From Porphyromonadaceae bacterium UBA7042 (GTDB taxonomy: Bacteria; Bacteroidota; Bacteroidia; Bacteroidales; Muribaculaceae), in the NCBI GenBank assembly GCA_002494015.1, contig DLAR01000057.1, positions 1-11,981 on the forward strand: 11,981 nt of DNA. The letters are read 5' to 3'. The translations under genes were made by a program, and so were the position numbers. Every line of letters begins with the position of its first letter. Position 1 is the first letter of the stretch. Below the pieces are notes generated by a model. It had not been told where the DNA came from. It did not search any database and worked only from the letters and a program-made list of their open reading frames with translations. This document shows positions 7,071-11,981 of the stretch, piece after piece.

Positions 7071-7550
7071 ATGAAACATTTCCTTATTAGAATAACAAGT
7101 GTTATTCTGTACTTTATTTGTTTCGGTTGCAGTAATCACAATGTTTCACCAAAAGATTTTACTGAAATATCGTATATTATATCATTCACAGGAGACACAA
7201 ATGATTTTATCGGACGTATTAGCGCAAACACTATATCTATGAATTCTTTTCTTGAATCTGAATCTTTTCAAGACAAAGGAAATAACCAATTTTCCGATAA
7301 TAAGTTTGACAAAGAATATGAACTCACATTAAAAACCCTAAATGAAAATGGAGATGATAATAAAGTTGTTAATTTCGCTATTACTGCATTGTGTATTAGT
7401 GATGGCCCGACAAAAAGACTTTATGGTAAAATAGTAAAGAAGAATAGGAGTAATATTCTTGGAATTGAAGAATTCCAAATAAATTCTATTCCCAAAAACG
7501 AAACTCCATATCCAGATTACACAAAATATTCATTTTCAACCTCTTTTTAA
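7071..7550 (+). CDS. Putative lipoprotein of unknown family (159 aa)
   Basis: The start is ATG 7071, giving a signal peptide (MKHFLIRITSVILYFICFGC) with lipidation Cys at residue 20. The frame is open upstream to 6978, but that extension overlaps the previous gene in another frame. The mature part is polar and probably mostly beta-strand (FTEISYIISFTGDTNDFIGR; VVNFAITALCISDG; GIEEFQINSIP), with a loop rich in Asn and Asp around 66-98. I recognise no domain. It has no obvious surface-export acidic tag directly after the Cys, so membrane side is uncertain. It is the second gene of the operon, 19 bases after the first and 11 before the third, and is strongly AT-rich. Confidence 0.75.
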   Translation: MKHFLIRITSVILYFICFGCSNHNVSPKDFTEISYIISFTGDTNDFIGRISANTISMNSFLESESFQDKGNNQFSDNKFDKEYELTLKTLNENGDDNKVVNFAITALCISDGPTKRLYGKIVKKNRSNILGIEEFQINSIPKNETPYPDYTKYSFSTSF

Positions 7551-7561
7551 ATAAAAAAACG

Positions 7562-8083
7562 ATGCATTTAAGAACAATAACCTTTCTGTGCCTTTGTATT
7601 ACATTATTGACCGGATGTAATGAAATTTTAGAAAATGAATTCTCTATAATAAATGGATCGCGATCAGTGACAGAAGACTTTAAAGATGTATATGTGACTG
7701 GCTTTACAAGTTCTATAAACCAACAAAACACAAAACTCCTTTTTAACAAAGAATTAGCAAGTTTGACAGGTTTAGAAGCTGGGAACGTGTATATTACCCG
7801 TTATGAGAAATATCGTTATGTGGTGAAGATAGATAACGGATGGACCTTTTTTGAAGAAGAATTATATGACAAATGCGGCCTTCGAACCAGCCAAAGTTTT
7901 GAAGGGAGTCAGATACTATATGCCAATCGAGGATATAATATAATTTCAACTACCGCAAATCAAGTTGTCATTGAAACAAATCTAATACATGTCGTCTCAG
8001 ATATGGCAGGACATGCTTTAAACATCTATTATCCATGCAAACCAGCAGAAATAGAATGGCACTATTACTTATTTAAAGAATAA
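7562..8083 (+). CDS. Putative lipoprotein of unknown family (173 aa)
   Basis: The signal peptide MHLRTITFLCLCITLLTGC has a good lipobox (LTGC, Cys 19), followed by NEILENEF, an acidic stretch that could favour outer-membrane or surface export in Bacteroidota. The mature protein is rich in Tyr and in alternating hydrophobic patterns typical of beta-strands (NVYITRYEKYRYVVKIDNG; ANQVVIETNLIHVVSD). Two mature cysteines (105 and 159) could form a disulfide. No catalytic motif or known domain is evident. It is the third operon gene, with gaps of 11 and 26 bases to its neighbours. Confidence 0.78.
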   Translation: MHLRTITFLCLCITLLTGCNEILENEFSIINGSRSVTEDFKDVYVTGFTSSINQQNTKLLFNKELASLTGLEAGNVYITRYEKYRYVVKIDNGWTFFEEELYDKCGLRTSQSFEGSQILYANRGYNIISTTANQVVIETNLIHVVSDMAGHALNIYYPCKPAEIEWHYYLFKE

Positions 8084-8109
8084 TTCAACGAATTACAAAT
8101 TTTACAACA

Positions 8110-8865
8110 ATGAAAAAACTATCAAATTTTTTATCCGTATTAGTTTTAATATTTACATGCGGATGCCAAAATTCCACATTGATTGAAGAACCCAACAATT
8201 TACATGCAGAAGATTTTAAGAACACAATAGAACCAAGTAGAGAAACGTTGGATTCTCTTGAGATGATTGCGCCACACGAAATTGACGAAATCAAGGACTT
8301 AGGTAGTGTAATTGAGATTGCTGATTCTCTATTTCATACAATCTTAAACAATGATTCATATGTATTTGAGCAAAATACACATATCGTATCGTCTCGTGCA
8401 AGTATGGAAAAATTTACAGTTTATGTCAGCAATCCACTTCCGTTAATGCCCGAAGATGAACAAAAAATGTTTTTCAAAGCGAAATTTGGTTCCGAAGTTG
8501 TTGACCTTATCAATCAACATTCTACTAAAGATTATAAGATATCTACCGGAACAACCTATTTGTGCCACTGGGATGTCATGATGCATTATGTCAATTTGAG
8601 TTCTAATCAAAACTTAGGAGTTACAAACTCTCCTAAATGCGCGCTCCATCCTGATACAAAATCATCCTACCTCAAACGCGGATATAAAACCGAAAAGAAA
8701 CTTCAAAATGATGGAACATCAATAATGTATCTTTATTCATTTCAATTAGATATAATGCGCAAAGACACCAATAAACCAACAATTGTTTTGAGCAAAAAAT
8801 ATCCGAGACTTCTTGATAGTCCGTACAATGGATATGAATTTAACTATGGTATTTTGACAAGATAA
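8110..8865 (+). CDS. Putative lipoprotein of unknown family (251 aa)
   Basis: The signal peptide MKKLSNFLSVLVLIFTCGC has Cys 19 as the likely lipidation site (the -3 residue is Thr, a relaxed lipobox). Residues ~30-100 are acidic and helical (SRETLDSLEMIAPHEIDEI). Residues ~102-251 appear to be a beta-rich domain (KFTVYVSNPLPLMPEDEQKM; SIMYLYSFQLDIM; PTIVLSKKYPRLLDSPYNG), with cysteines at 152 and 177 that may pair. I do not recognise the fold. It is the last gene of the operon; the strong terminator at 8945-8982 follows 79 bases later. It is very AT-rich, particularly at the 5' end (12 G/C in the 60 bases 8101-8160). Confidence 0.8.
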   Translation: MKKLSNFLSVLVLIFTCGCQNSTLIEEPNNLHAEDFKNTIEPSRETLDSLEMIAPHEIDEIKDLGSVIEIADSLFHTILNNDSYVFEQNTHIVSSRASMEKFTVYVSNPLPLMPEDEQKMFFKAKFGSEVVDLINQHSTKDYKISTGTTYLCHWDVMMHYVNLSSNQNLGVTNSPKCALHPDTKSSYLKRGYKTEKKLQNDGTSIMYLYSFQLDIMRKDTNKPTIVLSKKYPRLLDSPYNGYEFNYGILTR

Positions 8866-8944
8866 AAATCACTAAGCATTTTTTATGGGATATAAATATT
8901 CATGAACAGTTTATATTCTTTGTAAAATGGTTTATTGAACCTTT

Positions 8945-8982
8945 CCCCGGCGCGAGACGCTGTCTTGTGCCGGGGTTATTTT
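8945..8982 (+). terminator. Strong intrinsic terminator of the lipoprotein operon
   Basis: CCCCGGCGCGAGAC (8945-8958) pairs with GTCTTGTGCCGGGG (8962-8975) over 14 bp, including two G-U pairs, with a 3-base loop. TTATTTTA follows. This is the most canonical terminator in the window and marks the right edge of the AT-rich block. Confidence 0.88.
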
Positions 8983-9027
8983 ATCGGAGCCTGCGATTAT
9001 TTACATCTATCTTCAATATTTTTTTGC

Positions 9028-9035
9028 TATTTTTG
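9028..9035 (+). promoter_or_regulatory. -7 promoter element of the small membrane protein gene
   Basis: TATTTTTG matches TAnnTTTG and lies 10 bases before the ATG at 9046, so the leader would be very short. No good TTTG -33 element is seen at the expected distance; a TTTACA sequence lies somewhat far upstream. Confidence 0.5.
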
Positions 9036-9045
9036 CAAAAAGACA

Positions 9046-9330
9046 ATGGCACATAATATGGCACAGGATAAAAATGTTACCGAACCGTGGTGGGACACGG
9101 CATTATGCGCGGCCCTTATCGCAATGGACATTATATGGCATATCCGGCCGGAGATGAAACCGGCATTTCTGCAGGCGACATGGTTTATAACAGCCGCTGT
9201 AATCGTCGTGGTCGGAATCTTCGTGTGGCTCACCGTGTCAAGCAGACATCGTTTCAAGTGGCGGTGGTGGTTGTTTGCCATAATAATCACCCTGTGGACG
9301 ATTATCGGAGTTTCCTATCTGATTTCATGA
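9046..9330 (+). CDS. Small three-helix membrane protein, unknown function (94 aa)
   Basis: The start ATG 9046 (MAHNMAQDKN) lies just after a TAnnTTTG box; the frame is open further up but would run through the operon terminator. ATG 9058 is a possible alternative. Three hydrophobic segments are clear: ~15-33 (DTALCAALIAMDIIWHI), ~43-64 (ATWFITAAVIVVVGIFVWL) and ~73-93 (WWLFAIIITLWTIIGVSYLI). A basic, Trp-rich loop (SSRHRFKWRWW) lies between helices 2 and 3. No family is recognised. It is monocistronic, with terminators on both sides, and converges with the GH35 gene. Confidence 0.75.
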   Translation: MAHNMAQDKNVTEPWWDTALCAALIAMDIIWHIRPEMKPAFLQATWFITAAVIVVVGIFVWLTVSSRHRFKWRWWLFAIIITLWTIIGVSYLIS

Positions 9331-9345
9331 CAGACAAAAGATGAC

Positions 9346-9396
9346 AGATAAAAAATAACAGACAGCGTTGATGCGGCTGTCTGTTATTTCTTATCT
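9346..9396. terminator. Bidirectional terminator between convergent genes
   Basis: The 21-base arms at 9346-9366 and 9376-9396 are complementary with one mismatch. Their outer ends are AGATAA and TTATCT, and their inner ends are AACAGACAGC and GCTGTCTGTT. The loop has 9 bases. The arms are T-rich in both directions, so the hairpin can end transcripts from the small membrane protein gene (plus) and from the GH35 gene (minus). Confidence 0.85.
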
Positions 9397-9412
9397 GCTA
9401 CTTTTTATCTCT

Positions 9413-11791
9413 TTACATTTTGAACGGCTTGTCAGAGACATAGATTTTGAAGTCGCGGATGCTGCCGGGCGCGCCTGACTCCATGCGGGGAAGGTATTGC
9501 ACGGCGGTGACGGTCTGCGGCTTACCAAGGTCGATGACCACGGCATGGGGGAACGGGATGCCCTTGACGGTGCTCCAGTAGGTCGACTCCTGAAGGTCAA
9601 AAATCTTGTCGGCCGAGCGGTTGGAACCTTTGACATTCTCCGAGTCGGCATAGACGACAGTCCACGGTTCGCGCGACAGTCTCTCGCCATTGCCGTCGAG
9701 AAGATAAAGCTCGGCAATGCAGGCGCGGTCATCGTCGGGGTTATTGCCGCTGAGGGCCTCGATGACGACATACTGTCCGCTGGCGGGAGCGTCAAACTTC
9801 ACCTCCTGCCATCCGTTGCCGGGAGCGAATGATGATGTCAAGACCGGTTTTTCGCCCGTGAGGTCAAGGTTCTGCCCCTCCTCGCGGTGGATGAGCGGGC
9901 GCGGCACGAGGAGTTTGTCAAGCAACGGCTCGGTCAGGCCCTCACAGCGGGCCTCCTTGGGACCTACGATGTCGAAGACAAGTATCTCGTTTTCACCTTT
10001 CCTGAGCCAGCAGCCGGGGGTGTAGAGGGTCTGTTGCGGACCTATTTCCCAGATGCGTCCGAGCGGGTGGCCGTTGACATAGACAAGTCCCTTGCCCCAT
10101 GTCTCGAAGTTGAGGAATGTATCGCTCGGCTTGCCCTTGACGGTGAATGTGCCGCGATATGCGCCGGGGATGCGCTGCCCGCGGTCATCGGTCAGCTTGT
10201 CGATGGGGCGGAAATTCATCGCGGTGTAGGTTTCGAGCTCGTCGGCGATGTTGTAGACGCTCCAGTTCTTGAGGTCGCAGACAAATGGGCGGCCGTCGAT
10301 GTGGGTCGTCAGCGTGACATTGCCTGTGATGCCCTTGAAGTCCTTGATGGCGCGGCCGAAGTTGATGCGGCCCATCGCCTCGACGAGGATGTCGAGCACG
10401 GCACCCTTGCGGCAGGGGGGAAGCTTGATTTCTTTCTCGCCGTTGCGGCGGTCGAGCTTGCCGACAAGCACGCCGTCGACAAATATCTGAGCATAGTCGT
10501 GGGCCTCGTTGACAGTCAGCAGCGACGGGCGGTTCATCTCGGGGAGGGTCGTGCGGTAGAGTATCGAGCCGAATCCTTGGTCATATTCCTCCATTGTCCT
10601 GATGTCGGCATCGGTCTTGGGGGCGGGGAGGTTGTCAAAGAGGGGGGCCATCTCGGTCAGCTCAAAGCTCTTGACGGCTATCGGCTTGATGGTTTTGGGG
10701 ACTGCGGCCTGTTTCTCGCCGTTCATATACTTGGCGAGTGTCTTGCGCAGCTCCCAGTACTTTGGGGTGGTCTGCCCGCTCTCGCTGATGGGCGCGTCAT
10801 AGTCATAGGAGGTCACGTCGGGGGCGAAACCGGGGGAATTGGCGCCGGCCCAGTGGCCCCAGTTGGTACCGCCGTGGGTCATGTAGAGGCTGAACGAGAT
10901 GCCTTTGGAAAGCATTTCGTCAATACCGGCAATCATGTCGGCGGCGGGGCGTGTCTCGTGGTTGGCGCCCCACTTGTCAAACCATCCGCTCCAGAACTCG
11001 CTGCACATCAGCGGCGCGTCGGGACGCTCTTTCTTGAGCGATTCAAACTGCTGGTCGACGTTGGCCCCTGTGCCGAAGTTCATCGTCCACACGAGGTCGT
11101 CGAGACCGTTGTTGAGGTAATTGGATGACCAGTCACACTGGAACAAGGCCACGTCGGGGTAGTTGCGGCGCACCATGTCGCGTATTGCCGAGACATAGGG
11201 CTTGTCGATGCCGTAGGAACCATACTCGTTCTCTACCTGTACCATGATGATGGGGCCGCCGTTGGCCACCGTAAGGTCGCGCACCTGATCGGCCACGGCG
11301 TTTTCAAATTTCTCGACCCTCTCCATGAAATAGGGGTCCCGCTCGCGCAGTTTTATATCTTTCTTTTTCAGCAGCCACCACGGCAGGCCGCCCATCTCCC
11401 ACTCGGCGCAGACGTAGGGTCCGGGGCGCAGGATGACTTTCATGTCGTTGGCCTGACACAGTTTCACAAACTCGCGCAGGTCGTTGTTGCCGGTGAAGTC
11501 AAACCGGTCCGGTTGCCCTTCGTGGGCGTTCCAAAACACATAAAGACACACCGTGTTCATCCCCAGTGCCTTGGAGAGCTTGATGCGCTGGTCCCAGTAG
11601 GGGCGCGGGATGCGGGGGTAGTGCAACTCGGCTGCTTTTACCACAAATGGCTCGCCGTTAAGCATAAAGGCTCCTTTTCCGGCTTCAAATGTCGCAGGCT
11701 CGGCAGCGACGGCAGCAGTCTTGGCCTCGGCGGTCCATGCAGGGTTAAAGGCCGCGATTGCCAGTAGCAACGAAGATAATATGGGTTTCAT
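9413..11791 (-). CDS. Glycoside hydrolase family 35 beta-galactosidase, exported
   Basis: The protein has 792 residues from ATG 11791, which gives a signal peptide (MKPILSSLLLAIAAFNPAWT, likely cleaved after AEA at ~23). The frame is open to 11833 but that ATG overlaps the promoter box. Residues ~35-375 are the GH35 TIM barrel, which removes terminal beta-galactose from glycans in the periplasm or outside. The family signature GGPIIMVQVENEYG lies at 178-191, with the acid/base Glu at about 189. The nucleophile is Glu at about 265 in CSEFWSGWFDKWG. Other typical segments are AAELHYPRIPRPYWDQRI and LRPGPYVCAEWEMGGLPWWL. Beta-sandwich domains follow (~400-520 and ~540-640, with YRGTFTVKGKPSDTFLNFET and VYVNGHPLGRIWEIGPQQTL). 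The C-terminal ~143 residues resemble an F5/8 type C (CBM32-like) domain with its parts in an unusual order. No SusC/SusD genes are in the window. GC-rich, native-looking codons. Confidence 0.95.
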   Translation of the reverse strand: MKPILSSLLLAIAAFNPAWTAEAKTAAVAAEPATFEAGKGAFMLNGEPFVVKAAELHYPRIPRPYWDQRIKLSKALGMNTVCLYVFWNAHEGQPDRFDFTGNNDLREFVKLCQANDMKVILRPGPYVCAEWEMGGLPWWLLKKKDIKLRERDPYFMERVEKFENAVADQVRDLTVANGGPIIMVQVENEYGSYGIDKPYVSAIRDMVRRNYPDVALFQCDWSSNYLNNGLDDLVWTMNFGTGANVDQQFESLKKERPDAPLMCSEFWSGWFDKWGANHETRPAADMIAGIDEMLSKGISFSLYMTHGGTNWGHWAGANSPGFAPDVTSYDYDAPISESGQTTPKYWELRKTLAKYMNGEKQAAVPKTIKPIAVKSFELTEMAPLFDNLPAPKTDADIRTMEEYDQGFGSILYRTTLPEMNRPSLLTVNEAHDYAQIFVDGVLVGKLDRRNGEKEIKLPPCRKGAVLDILVEAMGRINFGRAIKDFKGITGNVTLTTHIDGRPFVCDLKNWSVYNIADELETYTAMNFRPIDKLTDDRGQRIPGAYRGTFTVKGKPSDTFLNFETWGKGLVYVNGHPLGRIWEIGPQQTLYTPGCWLRKGENEILVFDIVGPKEARCEGLTEPLLDKLLVPRPLIHREEGQNLDLTGEKPVLTSSFAPGNGWQEVKFDAPASGQYVVIEALSGNNPDDDRACIAELYLLDGNGERLSREPWTVVYADSENVKGSNRSADKIFDLQESTYWSTVKGIPFPHAVVIDLGKPQTVTAVQYLPRMESGAPGSIRDFKIYVSDKPFKM

Positions 11792-11830
11792 AAATATTGG
11801 CTGAATGGTATTAGCTTTCAAAATATGACG

Positions 11831-11838
11831 CAAAGATA
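11831..11838 (-). promoter_or_regulatory. -7 promoter element of the GH35 gene
   Basis: On the minus strand this reads TATCTTTG, a full match to TAnnTTTG. A TTG at 11857-11855 (minus) lies 16 bases upstream, shorter than usual, so the -33 element is weak. Transcription would begin near 11824, about 33 bases before the ATG at 11791. Confidence 0.6.
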
Positions 11839-11886
11839 GCTAATTGTAGTCAGTCAATAGGTGTGAAATCGGTAAAACTTGAACTG

Positions 11887-11981
11887 TTTTAGGTCAGAAG
11901 TATTTTTAAGTCAGAAGTGTTTTTAAGTCAGAAGTCAGAGTGATGAGTTATGAGGTGTTTTTAAGTCAGAAGTCAGAGTGA
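11887..11981. repeat. Short direct repeats upstream of the GH35 gene
   Basis: TTTTTAAGTCAGAAGT occurs at 11903-11918, 11920-11935 and 11958-11973, with a related copy TTTTAGGTCAGAAGT at 11887-11901. The last two full copies are both followed by CAGAGTGA, so the unit grows to about 38 bases and the array probably continues beyond the window. There is no open frame here. It resembles the degenerate intergenic simple repeats found in Bacteroidales genomes. Confidence 0.75.

Noticed and set aside
8935..9045. Upstream extension of the small membrane protein gene to 8935
   Set aside because: It would include the strong operon terminator and the -7 box at 9028-9035.
9887..11128. Long plus-strand open frame (413 codons) opposite the GH35 gene
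   Set aside because: It lies entirely antisense to a gene with clear catalytic motifs. Its low-complexity Val/Gly/Asp-rich translation is what reverse GC-rich codons give, and it has no promoter of its own.
11792..11833. ATG 11833 as start of the GH35 gene
   Set aside because: It overlaps the TATCTTTG promoter box and would put 14 residues before a good signal peptide.
11887..11981. CRISPR-like array
   Set aside because: Units are only 16 bases, gaps range from 1 to 22 bases, and the 'spacers' are themselves repeated. No cas genes are present.

Overview
The window looks like Bacteroidota, order Bacteroidales, most likely a GC-richer gut lineage such as Muribaculaceae (the family is an inference). 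The signs are promoters with a TAnnTTTG -7 box and no Shine-Dalgarno sites, a BspA-type leucine-rich-repeat protein, a PpiD-type chaperone, a DUF3244-like secreted protein, many lipoproteins and a family 35 beta-galactosidase. No tRNA, rRNA or CRISPR array was seen.

Layout. (1) 1-85 looks like the right end of an insertion sequence: a transposase C-terminus ending at 48 and a terminal repeat ending at 85. It abuts an LRR gene (86-2075) that has 23 visible repeats but no start codon, so the gene appears to be cut by the insertion. (2) 2076-4749 holds a long hairpin terminator, a clear Bacteroidales promoter, ppiD, and a hairpin-rich intergenic stretch ending in a GC-rich terminator. (3) 4750-8982 is the accessory part. 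A lipoprotein-anchored, TPR-like, single-pass membrane protein with a C-terminal helix-turn-helix (a likely membrane-tethered regulator) is followed by a perfect 64-bp palindrome and three TTTGCAT repeats spaced exactly 15 bp. Then comes a tight four-gene operon: a DUF3244-like secreted protein and three lipoproteins I cannot assign to a family. A strong intrinsic terminator closes it. Base composition drops inside the regulator gene near 5400 and recovers near 8940, so the second half of the regulator and most of the operon look foreign or separately evolving. (4) 9046-9330 encodes a small three-helix membrane protein. It converges on a GH35 beta-galactosidase (9413-11791, minus strand) across a shared bidirectional terminator. 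(5) 11839-11981 is non-coding upstream sequence with short direct repeats that run off the window.

The best candidate for an undescribed system is 4750-8982: a trans-envelope sensor with a DNA-binding tail, an unusual symmetrical control region, and a set of exported proteins that it may regulate. That regulatory link is inferred from layout only.

Four gene starts were moved downstream from the longest open frame (to 4750, 7071, 9046 and 11791). In each case the shorter start gives a sensible signal peptide or N-terminus and leaves a promoter, a terminator or the upstream gene outside the gene.
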